Shown here in pieces: positions 26,122 through 34,751 of a stretch of DNA of 42,766 nt (the stretch's first letter is position 1; the number at the start of each line of letters is the position of its first letter). The notes beneath the pieces are model-generated. The model made no database searches. It was not told where the DNA came from and was given only the letters and a program-made list of their open reading frames with translations. The position numbers and the translations under genes are program-made. The stretch spans positions 1-42,766 of the forward strand of contig JAUXAJ010000007.1 of the NCBI GenBank assembly GCA_030620005.1, in the 5' to 3' direction. Origin of the DNA: Promethearchaeota archaeon. Its GTDB lineage: Archaea; Asgardarchaeota; Lokiarchaeia; Sigynarchaeales; SOKP01.

Positions 26122-26143
26122 TTGAGTATATTTAAAAGAAAAA
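26122..26143 (-). promoter_or_regulatory. Promoter-like element shared with 34370-34391
   Basis: On the minus strand TTTTAAATATACTCAA lies 16-37 bases upstream of the ATG of the nuclease-fusion gene. The 22-base block is identical at 34370-34391, upstream of the zinc-ribbon gene on the same strand. It fits a purine-poor BRE plus TATA box. At 26122 the distance to the ATG implies a nearly leaderless message. Confidence 0.4.
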
Positions 26144-26174
26144 TGTTTTAATAATCACATATATCAGTAATTTA

Positions 26175-28469
26175 TCAATTGTCAAAATGGAAAAATTCTC
26201 GCCGTTTTAAGCGGTTTTTACGTGAAATTACTATTGGCAATCCAATTATAACTAGACATGCCACGGTAATAATTAATAGACTAAGCACAATGGATCTATC
26301 GTCATTTACGATAGTTTCGCTTGTACTATTATTGCTGTAATCTTCATCGTTAGAATTATTAACATTAGAATTATTGGGTGAATCATTCAAACTATCGTTA
26401 AACCTGAAAATATAAAGCGTGATCCACGACGCCTCGTTGCCAACTTCGTCTTGGGTACTGACTCTCAAATAATAAGTTCCGGTGTTAACTTCAGGGGGGT
26501 CGTAACCGGACGATATGGTGAAATAAGCGGATTGTCCACTTGGATTGGTGCCCCAATAATAATAATATCCTGCCACGCCCGAGACGGAATCAGAAGCACC
26601 ACTCCAATTGAAGCATGGGTCGTTCACAGAATCTTGCCAAACATTGCTTTCAGTTGATCCTATTAATTGAACGGAATAAGAAGGATTGTTTGGTGGCGTT
26701 GAATCGAATTTAAAAACATAAAGAGTAGTCCATAAAGCGTTATTTCCAACTCCATCCTCAGTACTCACCCTTAAATAATAGGTCCCTGAGTTAACTGCTG
26801 GAGGATCGTATTCTGGAGGTGTCGTAAAATTTGAAGATATTCCATCGGGATCGGGGCCCCAATAATAATAATATCCTGCCACGCCCGAGACTGAATCAGA
26901 AGCACCACTCCATTCGAAACTAGGATTATTCATAATATTTTGCCAAACACCATTTTCTGTCCCATTTTTTATCTGATTACAAGATGTGGGATTTATAGGA
27001 GGCGTCTTATCAACAATTAATTTACTCGAAGATATATAATTGATATTATTCAATTCAAAAAACTCGTCAACATCGTTGTTTGAATCAATAATCCATCCAA
27101 TATAATACGAACCACTCGGTATATAATCAGGGAATGTGCCCGACCAATTTGAGTAGGAGGAACGAGTGGGAAGAACATTCATAATAGTATCTTTCCCTAT
27201 AAAGTAATCTTCCTGAGAAATACAGGTGTCAATTGATGCGAAATACGAAACCGAGAATGTTTCAGTCCAGGCAGTTCCCAAATTCTGAATTTCGCACCAC
27301 ACTTTAAAATCTGACGAACTAGGGCCTATTAACACGGTATCGAATCCCGCGTACGAGGTACCCCGGTCTGCCATATCAGGTTTATCTATCGATGTATTAT
27401 CAGCTATTATCCAATTTAAAATACTCCACCATTTATTATTATCAATACGAGTCCCGTGATTATATCCCGAACCATCTTTACCGTATGCGTGAACAGTGAG
27501 GATATAACGATTTTCGCCGTCATATATCCAAACCGGACTACCACTCATTCCGCCTTCAGTATCCAAGTAATACCAATGATTATATTCGTCGGCATTAGCT
27601 CCACTCTCGTAATTCCAATACATGTTTAATCCATCATCTAAGTCGCACGGATAACCTGCTATATTTAACCCCCCGGTATAAACTGAACTTGAGGGGTCAT
27701 TTGATTGTATTCCCATCCAACCTGTTTGTAAACCAATATCAGTGTCAAGCGTTATGACCGCAAAATCGTGTTGATGACTTGCACTATCTATCCAATCTGC
27801 GTAAGTTCGCATGTTAATGGCCCAGGCATGTCCAAAGGGTTCGATTCCATCGTCCGCTGCTGGAACAACTTTTATACTATCAGCCCAACCACCACGACTG
27901 TGCAAATACACGCAATGAGCCGCAGTGAGTATGTGATTCTTGTCAATCATCGCACCCGTTCCAAAAGTATTAAATTCTCCCCAGGTTATTGACAACCTAA
28001 CTATCGTGCGCCAAGGATACGAAATCGTGGGAGTGATTCGCACTCGACCGTCATCTCCCAATACGGTTTGCAAAGTGCCGTGGAAAATATATAGATTACA
28101 TTCAGTAGTTAAATTGTCTTCTGAGGGTGCGAGTCCCTTAAAAGGAGACTTGATTGATTCCGAGATTAATTCATCTTCATGATTGTTAATTTTGGGCGTA
28201 AAAATTTCAGTTTTGCTTGTAATATCGCATATTGTTGCAAGTGTACCTTCAAAATCTTGATTTTCGTTAGATTTTTGAATATTGTTTAAAGTTATTAGAT
28301 GGATATCGTCTTGTTTTTTTGCAACAACGCTATTTGAATTATTAAATTTTACTAAATAAAGCGATGCGATAAATAAACTCGTTAATATGAATAAAATAAT
28401 TAGCATTTTTATGAAAAACCTTATAGAAGGTAGTTTTTCGTAGTTAAATCGCTTAGTTTTAATATTCAA
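26175..28469 (-). CDS. Membrane-anchored trypsin/V8-like serine protease with CARDB and Ig-like repeats
   Basis: 764 residues from TTG 28467-28469, chosen because GGAGG lies five bases upstream; TTG 28481 has no such site. A transmembrane segment (about 17-41) is followed by a Ser-protease domain with His185 (ILTAAHC), Asp235 (HDFAVITLD) and Ser310 (GGMSGSPVW). Then come a CARDB-like domain (about 365-485, FKVWCEIQNLGTAWTETF), two near-identical ~100-residue beta-sandwich repeats (DSVSGVAGYYYYWG; YYLRVST), a Ser/Asn-rich stalk and a C-terminal helix (IVLSLLIITVACLVIIGLPI) with a basic tail. It should face outside, held to the membrane. It heads a block with the next two surface genes upstream. 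Glutamyl- versus trypsin-like specificity is not clear. Confidence 0.85.
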   Translation of the reverse strand: MNIKTKRFNYEKLPSIRFFIKMLIILFILTSLFIASLYLVKFNNSNSVVAKKQDDIHLITLNNIQKSNENQDFEGTLATICDITSKTEIFTPKINNHEDELISESIKSPFKGLAPSEDNLTTECNLYIFHGTLQTVLGDDGRVRITPTISYPWRTIVRLSITWGEFNTFGTGAMIDKNHILTAAHCVYLHSRGGWADSIKVVPAADDGIEPFGHAWAINMRTYADWIDSASHQHDFAVITLDTDIGLQTGWMGIQSNDPSSSVYTGGLNIAGYPCDLDDGLNMYWNYESGANADEYNHWYYLDTEGGMSGSPVWIYDGENRYILTVHAYGKDGSGYNHGTRIDNNKWWSILNWIIADNTSIDKPDMADRGTSYAGFDTVLIGPSSSDFKVWCEIQNLGTAWTETFSVSYFASIDTCISQEDYFIGKDTIMNVLPTRSSYSNWSGTFPDYIPSGSYYIGWIIDSNNDVDEFFELNNINYISSSKLIVDKTPPINPTSCNQIKNGTENGVWQNIMNNPSFEWSGASDSVSGVAGYYYYWGPDPDGISSNFTTPPEYDPPAVNSGTYYLRVSTEDGVGNNALWTTLYVFKFDSTPPNNPSYSVQLIGSTESNVWQDSVNDPCFNWSGASDSVSGVAGYYYYWGTNPSGQSAYFTISSGYDPPEVNTGTYYLRVSTQDEVGNEASWITLYIFRFNDSLNDSPNNSNVNNSNDEDYSNNSTSETIVNDDRSIVLSLLIITVACLVIIGLPIVISRKNRLKRREFFHFDN
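26551..26912 (-). repeat. Direct repeat inside the protease gene (two 56-base copies)
   Basis: Bases 26551-26606 and 26857-26912 match at 55 of 56 positions, far more than the surrounding halves of the two Ig-like domains. This indicates recent gene conversion or duplication of the DSVSGVAGYYYYWG segment. Confidence 0.85.
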
Positions 28470-28572
28470 ATTTTCCTCCAAGTCGTTAATATCTTTTTTT
28501 CCTATTTTTATATAGAAAGAAAAATTTAAAGTGAACCTTTTTAAGACATCATAAAAGGAAAAATAAAATAAG

Positions 28573-30264
28573 TCATATCATATCTCTCTCGAGAAAAGCA
28601 AATATATCAATAAAAATCAAGCCACAATAGCACATTACAAAAGCAATTGATTCGTAATAATTATAATTCAAATACCAACAAGTTTTTTGTTGAGCGTATT
28701 GCCCCAATTCTTCAACCCCATCCCATCCGTAGTGATAAATAAAGCCCTGCAGGTCGTAGAAAAACACTTTCACATCATTGAAATGCCTACAAATGTCGAA
28801 ATCCGTTAAAAATTCTCTTTTCTTGATGTATTTTGTGTCCTTGAATTCCCTCGCAAAATCACCCACAAAAACATAGTGTTCATCTGAATTAGTATATCCA
28901 AGGTTATGCTCCAAGCCGACATTTTGATAAAAAGAAAGTTCTGAGACAGTAACTGTCGTTCCTTCAATCTCAGCACCATAAAATAGTTTAAACGACATTT
29001 CTATATATTCTGGCAGATCAATTACGCTCACGTCTTCCCTAAAGCGAATAATCCTATACATCATAGCAATAGAAAAATCCCAATTTATTTCTAAAGAATA
29101 AATATTTCTCATAAATAGAGAAATATCTCCATCATTATCAACGGGATCAAGATACCTAGGTGCGTGAACAATACCGCTTTTTTTTCCATCTTTTTTTATC
29201 ATATCAGTAAACTCTAAAAGAGCGTCAGTGGCGTTGGTTATTTCTTCCTGAGTAGGGTAATTATTATAACCAAATTCTAAAGCGTTTGAAACGCCCTCTT
29301 CTTTCATATATTCCAGAGTTTCACTGGGCGTTTCTGCGTCTACTGAAAAGGAAATCACATGTGGATTATCCATAATGCCTTCACTAACAAACCAACCTCT
29401 CACATTTTTGTAAATCTGTGGAAACTCCTTCGCATTGTCGATATATGCGTAAAAGTTAGAATTTCCCCCGATTAGAAAATATAGGTTTATGCCGTTGGCA
29501 ACGATTTTTTTATAAGCTAGCATATATAGAGGATTTCCAACATCTTTTTCTTTAATAGTAGGCATGAATGAGATGTTATATTTCTTGCACATGTCTAAAA
29601 TGTTTTGATCATAAGGAAGTTCATTGGAACCGCACAAGAAAATAATTTCAGGGTTAGTTTTTGGATGAATTTCAATCGAATGAGGAAGGAAAGAAATTAA
29701 GGTAGGACCTAATGTAGCAAAAATTATTAAACCCGTTAAAATAATTGATTTTATTTTGTTTTTATTTTCAAGAACACCGCGAGACTTAATAGAGTAAATA
29801 AAATTTAGAATGTTATAGCTAACCAAAATTCCCAATATTACTATCAATGTGTATAAAGATTCAAAAAAAAGGATTACTATTAAAAATAAACCAATAAAAA
29901 AAATGAGCATCAAAAAAGATGCCAATATTCTAAAGCATTTAATGATTTTTGATTTTTTCATGGAGAATGTTCCAAATGCGAACACTGCGAAACCACTCAC
30001 TGTGGATAATTCCAAAATCCATATTTCATAAAATTCAACTCCAATAATATTAAGTAAAGAGAAAAAAGTAATTTCAAAAAGAATAAAAAAGATTAAACCT
30101 CCAAAAATTCGAATGGAGATGGAACCAATTCGGAAAATTCTTTGAAAAGACGCGTTATAAGATATATACTTTTTATTTCGCTCATCTTTAGGTATCTCCA
30201 CTGAAATTTTTGGTAATTTCAAAATTGGATATGTAATATTAGCATTGTTTCTTCTTTTTCCCAA
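28573..30264 (-). CDS. Multi-pass membrane protein with large C-terminal soluble domain, hypothetical
   Basis: 563 residues. A short basic cytosolic N-terminus precedes four to five hydrophobic helices (about residues 50-205, e.g. IFGGLIFFILFEITFFSLL and LMLIFFIGLFLIVILFF). Then follows a ~320-residue domain outside the helices with strand-helix alternation (PEIIFLCGSNELPYDQ, GINLYFLIGGNS, VISFSVDAETPSETLEYMKEEG, KSGIVHAPRYLD) suggestive of a TIM-barrel or polysaccharide-deacetylase/glycosidase-like fold. A last hydrophobic stretch (FVMCYCGLIFIDIFAFL) may re-anchor it. The start is TTG 30262-30264 with GGAGG ten bases upstream. It sits between the protease and toroid genes on the same strand, 48 bases after the latter's... 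upstream neighbour, so an operon is likely. Family not recognised. Confidence 0.6.
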   Translation of the reverse strand: MGKRRNNANITYPILKLPKISVEIPKDERNKKYISYNASFQRIFRIGSISIRIFGGLIFFILFEITFFSLLNIIGVEFYEIWILELSTVSGFAVFAFGTFSMKKSKIIKCFRILASFLMLIFFIGLFLIVILFFESLYTLIVILGILVSYNILNFIYSIKSRGVLENKNKIKSIILTGLIIFATLGPTLISFLPHSIEIHPKTNPEIIFLCGSNELPYDQNILDMCKKYNISFMPTIKEKDVGNPLYMLAYKKIVANGINLYFLIGGNSNFYAYIDNAKEFPQIYKNVRGWFVSEGIMDNPHVISFSVDAETPSETLEYMKEEGVSNALEFGYNNYPTQEEITNATDALLEFTDMIKKDGKKSGIVHAPRYLDPVDNDGDISLFMRNIYSLEINWDFSIAMMYRIIRFREDVSVIDLPEYIEMSFKLFYGAEIEGTTVTVSELSFYQNVGLEHNLGYTNSDEHYVFVGDFAREFKDTKYIKKREFLTDFDICRHFNDVKVFFYDLQGFIYHYGWDGVEELGQYAQQKTCWYLNYNYYESIAFVMCYCGLIFIDIFAFLERDMI

Positions 30265-30311
30265 ATTTTCCGAACCTCCTTTTCCATATTAAATAATTCT
30301 CGCATACGGCC

Positions 30312-33300
30312 TCAATCTTCAAAAAGTTGTTGAGTTGATTTTCTGTGAACTTCAAAAGATACAATTGGTATTCTTTCATTGGTTTTTGACTCAACGCGTA
30401 ATCTTTCGTTCATGTTTAAGGTTATTTTGTTAGATTTCCCTTTTTTTTTCCCTTTTCTAAAGAGCCAATGTATTATTTTTTTATTCCATTTAACAACCTT
30501 ATATATTTTTTTAACAACCATAAAACCGACAATGCCACATATTATTGATACAATAATACCCATAATACCAATTCCATACAAACTTGGCTCTTTTGGTTCT
30601 GGATCTGGCTCTTCTGGTTCTGGATCTGGCTCTTCTGGTTCTGGATCTGGCTCTTCCGGTTCTGGATCTGGCTCTTCTGGTTCTGGATCGGGCTCTTCCG
30701 GTTCTGGAATCTCTGGAGCGTCTTTTGAATCATATAAAATCAAACTGCTAGGATGATAATCGTCATTTAATTTTATCAAGAGATCGTAGTCATTCCAATT
30801 ATAATAACTAATGATAAATCTAGAATAATTCGCGAAATCTATACGAGTAAAATCTCGAGTATCCCTGAGCATATTAAATTTATAACCCTCTAAAAAAACC
30901 CTTGAATTAGAAGCTGGATGGTGACCTGAAGCGAATTTATAAGAAATATTAAACTCAAATCCTACTTCTATGTTGTCTTTATATAAATTTTGATTTATGA
31001 ATAAATCGAAGAGGGTTTGAAATTTTACGAGTTCTTGACCAATAAGCTTGGTCTTATCATAAATATTTATTGTACCTTCTATAATAGGATAAAACAGTGG
31101 GTCTTTGGGTACAAAAAAGTTTAATAAAAAAGTGCCATCAGATTGTTTTTCGAGGATATAAACATCAATATTGTCAATATTGTCAATTTCAAAAGTAACA
31201 GAGAGATCTGGTCCAAACTCCGGGAGAATCATATTACTTAACGAAGCAGTTAAAATATTATTGCTACCTAAATAAAGAACCTTAGTGTAATTGAACTCGA
31301 TTATAGACTTTGCATTCTTAGCCATCTCACAGATCCACGAAAATGCATCGTGACTGATAAGATGAGACTTAGAATTCTGACGAAAATCGCTGTATTCTTC
31401 TGAATAAATAGTCCCAACCAAAGATATTGTTAAATCGTGATTAAAATCTATTTTTAAATCCAAAATTTCTGAAATCTTATACGAATAATAGATGTTTTTA
31501 ATATCTCCGTAGTTTAAATTTTTTAGAACGAATTCCTTTATTTTATCGTTATCTAAACTGTAAAGACCAAGCGCTTTTAAAACATAAATCATGTAATATG
31601 TATTTTCTAAGACTTCTTCCGTGTTTGAAGTGTATTGAGGATCAAAATGAATGGTAGACGAAGTTTCTACAATATTTCTAGTTATATAATCGTATAATGC
31701 TGTTTTATCAAAATTTAAGTCAGTTATATTTCCTAAATCTAGAGAAGTAGTGATTAACTCTAAAGCTTTAATTGCGTAGAAGCTATTTTCAAAAAAAACA
31801 TTCTTATTTAGATATTCAGAAGTGGCAAAGGAATAAGATTCTTCTTGTAGAAAAGGTAAAAACCCACCATAATTTTTGTAACTGGATTTTAAAAATTGAG
31901 ATTTTATGATACCGTTCATTATTAATGTTAAATCACATACTTCTTCGAATTCATCAAATCTAAGCAATTTTTGTAAAGTATCAAGAGCCTTGTATGTAGA
32001 TTCATGAGAGTAAAATCTGTCAGTAATATTAGTATACTCGTAATTCCCTAAATTGTAGTATTCAATAGGATAGGACCAAAAGAATTTTAGATGATTATCC
32101 ATATTTGTAGTTGAAAAAAAACCATAATAATATTCCGTACCTCCTAACCAGAAAGAAGTCCATAATCTTACGATTTGGTTATAGAGTCCTTGGATATCTA
32201 AATCCAAAATTTTATCGTATAACTCAAAAGATTTTACAATTGAATTGATGAGATTAATGGACATATAGTTGTAAGATAAAAGGGAATATCCTTCACATTG
32301 ACGATGCGAATTAACAGCCGATATAATCTGATTCTTATCTTGTGAGGTTAATCGACTTATTTCTCCTGATTCTTTTAAACTCCTTATAACTTGAAACATA
32401 TCAATTAACTCGTGATTTTTATATTTGGTTGATGAATTCCAGCTTCCTAAATTATTTCGATATGTAAGAAGAAAATTGATTATTTCTTCTCTGTTATAAC
32501 TACTAAATTCAGTAAGATCTGATAATTGGAGCCCTAACGCCGTTGATATTATATTGTATAAATAATAGTATGAATCTGAAAAAGAAAACATTTGAAACGA
32601 ATGAAAAGGATTGGAACTACTATCGTATACGCTGGCTAAATATTCGTAAAAACCTTCTTTATTAATTAAATTTACCGAATCAAATAAATCCAAGCTTTTT
32701 ATGCAAAAATAGGAAGATAATAGATTATCTATACTTAAAGGACCAGTAGAAGAAAAGCTGTCGTTATTGTCATTGAAAAATCCTCCAAAAGATTCATCTA
32801 ATGTATCAGTTGATTGTAAACTAATAATGAACTGAATGAGTCTTGCTCTTTCGCTAATATAATCACTCCAGCCACTCCAACCATCCAATAACAAATCTAA
32901 AGTTAATATAGCGTAATATGTATTATCCATCATAGCGACCTTATAATTTTCATGTAAATTCGAATTATATGGTAATCCAATAAAACCATTCTCGGACCCT
33001 TCAGGATTAAAGCAACTCCAGATAAAATCTATTGACGCCTGGCGGTCTATTAATTCTAACATGCCTAAAATATCTAAAGATAATATGGCGTAGCAATTAA
33101 TTTCAAGCATAGATGAGAGCCGATAATAATAGGGATTAAAGTCCATGTCTAAATATCTATAAGCGTATTTATCCACAAACATGTGAGATTCGCTGTTGTA
33201 ATGACTCATAATGTATCGTGCGATTGCTCCATGATCAACATCGTCTAATTTTCCAAGAGCTTCAAATATGTACAACGCGTAATAGGTAGCCTGCAATGAA

Positions 33301-33578
33301 GGTTCATATGCTTGAGGAAAATACCCTAATACCGAATAATTCGCCAATTTATTTTCAAAAACTTCCATGATGAGATCATAATTGCTCTTCGTAGCTGCCG
33401 TGATTGGTTCAGAAAAGTCCTGGTTAATTACATTAAATTTATCGACTCGCTTATTTGGTGGATTATTTGTCTCAACTTCATCAAAATGAGTAAAAAATAC
33501 ATTATCTAACAATAGTATACCGAAAATCAAGAAAATAGTGCAATAAACAATTACTTTTTTTACTTTTTTCATAGTCAA
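30312..33578 (-). CDS. Secreted, membrane-anchored alpha/alpha-toroid (terpenoid-cyclase-like) repeat protein
   Basis: 1088 residues. N-terminal signal/anchor KVIVYCTIFLIFGILLLDNVFF, then many paired helices with the repeating pattern YYALYIFEALGKLD ... INCYAILSLDILGMLE ... TYYAILTLDLLLDG ... SYFCIKSLDLFDSV ... FYAIKALELI ... TYYMIYVLKALGLY. This is the alpha/alpha6 toroid repeat of prenyltransferase/squalene-cyclase and complement-like proteins; no cyclase DxDD motif is seen. A beta-rich region (about 780-960) follows, then six Pro-Asp-Pro-Glu-type heptads, a transmembrane helix (GIMGIIVSIICGIVGFMVV) and a Lys-rich cytosolic tail. Likely a cell-surface binding or protease-partner protein. 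First gene of the three-gene surface block; a TATA-like CTTATATATG is near 33690. Confidence 0.65.
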   Translation of the reverse strand: MTMKKVKKVIVYCTIFLIFGILLLDNVFFTHFDEVETNNPPNKRVDKFNVINQDFSEPITAATKSNYDLIMEVFENKLANYSVLGYFPQAYEPSLQATYYALYIFEALGKLDDVDHGAIARYIMSHYNSESHMFVDKYAYRYLDMDFNPYYYRLSSMLEINCYAILSLDILGMLELIDRQASIDFIWSCFNPEGSENGFIGLPYNSNLHENYKVAMMDNTYYAILTLDLLLDGWSGWSDYISERARLIQFIISLQSTDTLDESFGGFFNDNNDSFSSTGPLSIDNLLSSYFCIKSLDLFDSVNLINKEGFYEYLASVYDSSSNPFHSFQMFSFSDSYYYLYNIISTALGLQLSDLTEFSSYNREEIINFLLTYRNNLGSWNSSTKYKNHELIDMFQVIRSLKESGEISRLTSQDKNQIISAVNSHRQCEGYSLLSYNYMSINLINSIVKSFELYDKILDLDIQGLYNQIVRLWTSFWLGGTEYYYGFFSTTNMDNHLKFFWSYPIEYYNLGNYEYTNITDRFYSHESTYKALDTLQKLLRFDEFEEVCDLTLIMNGIIKSQFLKSSYKNYGGFLPFLQEESYSFATSEYLNKNVFFENSFYAIKALELITTSLDLGNITDLNFDKTALYDYITRNIVETSSTIHFDPQYTSNTEEVLENTYYMIYVLKALGLYSLDNDKIKEFVLKNLNYGDIKNIYYSYKISEILDLKIDFNHDLTISLVGTIYSEEYSDFRQNSKSHLISHDAFSWICEMAKNAKSIIEFNYTKVLYLGSNNILTASLSNMILPEFGPDLSVTFEIDNIDNIDVYILEKQSDGTFLLNFFVPKDPLFYPIIEGTINIYDKTKLIGQELVKFQTLFDLFINQNLYKDNIEVGFEFNISYKFASGHHPASNSRVFLEGYKFNMLRDTRDFTRIDFANYSRFIISYYNWNDYDLLIKLNDDYHPSSLILYDSKDAPEIPEPEEPDPEPEEPDPEPEEPDPEPEEPDPEPEEPDPEPKEPSLYGIGIMGIIVSIICGIVGFMVVKKIYKVVKWNKKIIHWLFRKGKKKGKSNKITLNMNERLRVESKTNERIPIVSFEVHRKSTQQLFED
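30586..30708 (-). repeat. 21-base tandem repeats encoding a Pro/Glu stalk
   Basis: About five and a half copies of a 21-base unit (plus strand GGCTCTTCTGGTTCTGGATC and close variants) encode repeats of the heptad PDPEPEE just before the C-terminal membrane anchor. Copies differ at only a few third positions, so copy number may vary between strains. It acts as a rigid spacer from the membrane. Confidence 0.9.
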
Positions 33579-33740
33579 AAAAATACCATTATAGTAATTT
33601 CGTCTTTATTTTTACCTAGAAACATGTAATATTAATTATTTTTTAGATATTTTTAGATAAAGATTTCTTTAATAAAATAGTACTCTTTTAACATATATAA
33701 GTATTGTGCAAATCCAGATCTAATTAGTTTTTTTCATTAT

Positions 33741-33760
33741 TACTTACCTTTGGGTAAGTA
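33741..33760. terminator. Perfect 8-bp hairpin, possible terminator
   Basis: TACTTACC (33741-33748) pairs exactly with GGTAAGTA (33753-33760) across a four-base loop. It lies about 40 bases past the stop of the zinc-ribbon gene (minus strand) and upstream of the toroid gene. It has no U-run on the minus strand, so a role as operator or processing site is as possible. Confidence 0.35.
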
Positions 33761-33802
33761 AGATTATTGCAGCATTGTTTCAATTCTGCTTTTATTATAG
33801 GA

Positions 33803-34321
33803 TTAGAATTCACCCAATTCTCGTATTGTATTTAGATAAAACTTCCGGGATTCGGAAGACCTTATTCTTAAAAAATCTCCACCCTTCTCATCCACTTTAA
33901 GTAAAAAATGAGGGAGTTGTATTCGTTTATTAGCTTGGATTTCTTGCCGTATCAATCTCTCTGAGCATTTTTTGCAAAATTGAGGTATTCTCGTGTATAA
34001 TTCATGGCAGTTATGACATTCATTAATTTTTTTTAATAATTTCAATTCTACATATTTATCAATCCTTGTTTTCACTACTTTTTCCGAATTGAAACAAAAA
34101 CGCTCGTATATTAATTTGTTGTAGACATCTATGTTTTTATTATTTTGTTCTAAGACGAATAAAATAATTTCTGCTCCGAGATGATCAATTTGACGATAAA
34201 TATGGAGTCGTTTAAAAAGAATTTTATTATTTCTAATCGTTTGTATTCTTTTGGAAGGAAATTTTACTTCTGATTCTGTATAAAGAATTTTTTTTTTTAT
34301 TTTCTCTAATTTTAAGGACAT
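33803..34321 (-). CDS. Zinc-ribbon protein with putative winged helix, hypothetical
   Basis: 172 residues, strongly basic N-terminus (13 Lys/Arg in the first 40). Residues 45-98 form a helix-rich block (GAEIILFVLEQNNKNIDVYNKL ... VVKTRIDKYVELKLLKK) compatible with a winged helix, followed by a four-cysteine ribbon at Cys102, 105, 116 and 119 (CHNC ... CKKC). No catalytic motif. It is probably a DNA- or RNA-binding protein. Its promoter-like block at 34370-34391 is identical to the one in front of the nuclease-fusion gene, hinting at common control or shared ancestry of the upstream region. Not recognised as a named family. Confidence 0.6.
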   Translation of the reverse strand: MSLKLEKIKKKILYTESEVKFPSKRIQTIRNNKILFKRLHIYRQIDHLGAEIILFVLEQNNKNIDVYNKLIYERFCFNSEKVVKTRIDKYVELKLLKKINECHNCHELYTRIPQFCKKCSERLIRQEIQANKRIQLPHFLLKVDEKGGDFLRIRSSESRKFYLNTIRELGEF

Positions 34322-34394
34322 TTTAAATTTAGACTAAATAATGAATTTTATAATTTGCATAATATATCCTTGAGTATATTTAAAAGAAAAAGTG

Positions 34395-34612
34395 TCGACA
34401 AGAAGTCTTATGTCCGAATACAGGACTTGAGAACAAAATTGTAAGAAGGTGGTTTTCAAAAACTGGTATCGAGATGACCGATAGTGGCTACCCAAGCATG
34501 CATCGTTAGTAATGACTTTGTGTGAAGCCTTGGGGACAATGTACCGTCAGCGCTTAGCTATAAAGCGGGCTGTGGGCTAGCCAAAGAGCCTATGGGAAAC
34601 GACAGTGAAGAT
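34395..34612 (+). other. G+C-richer segment with hairpins, possible RNA or element remnant
   Basis: About 218 bases clearly richer in G+C than the flanks, with no long ORF. CCCAAG (34491-34496) can pair with CTTGGG (34529-34534). CAGCGCTT (34548-34555) pairs with AAGC..GCTG (34563-34572) with a two-base bulge. AAGTC/GACTT lie near 34403-34428. It directly precedes the smc-tail relic. I could not match it to RNase P, SRP RNA, tRNA or rRNA. It may be a decayed mobile-element end or an unknown RNA. Confidence 0.25.
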
Positions 34613-34723
34613 ATGATAAAACAGAGCGGGATAACCGATATTTTTAGCGTTGATTTGGAGGAAGAGGCAAAAAGAATTCTGGACTTGGAGGATGGTCCCC
34701 GAGAGATCGAGGGTTTATATTAA
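34613..34723 (+). pseudogene. Relic of an SMC C-terminus
   Basis: 36 codons reading QSGITDIFSVDLEEEAKRIL before TAA 34721-34723. The real smc ends QSGITDIFSVDLEGEAKRLL (about 22243-22320), so 17 of 18 residues from QSG to KR match, while third positions differ widely. It is therefore an old or horizontally derived copy rather than a fresh duplication. Nothing resembling the rest of the ATPase head lies upstream. It is followed, 28 bases on, by the stop of a convergent nuclease-family fragment, mirroring the arrangement at 22.3 kb. Confidence 0.8.
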
Positions 34724-34751
34724 AAAGATTATAGATATTATAATTTAAACA

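Noticed and set aside
30586..30708. Regular 21-base repeats resembling a small CRISPR or satellite
   Set aside because: There are no unique spacers. The repeats are contiguous and in frame with the Pro-Glu stalk of the toroid protein, and the opposite-strand Gly-Ser-rich ORF is only a shadow.
30312..33578. A terpene or squalene cyclase enzyme
   Set aside because: The helix-pair repeats fit the toroid fold, but there is no DxDD or QW motif series, and the protein has an export signal and a stalk-anchor architecture.
34525..34612. A longer N-terminal extension of the smc-tail relic
   Set aside because: The frame is open back to 34526, but the residues do not resemble the SMC head upstream of QSGITDIF, so it is probably fortuitous.
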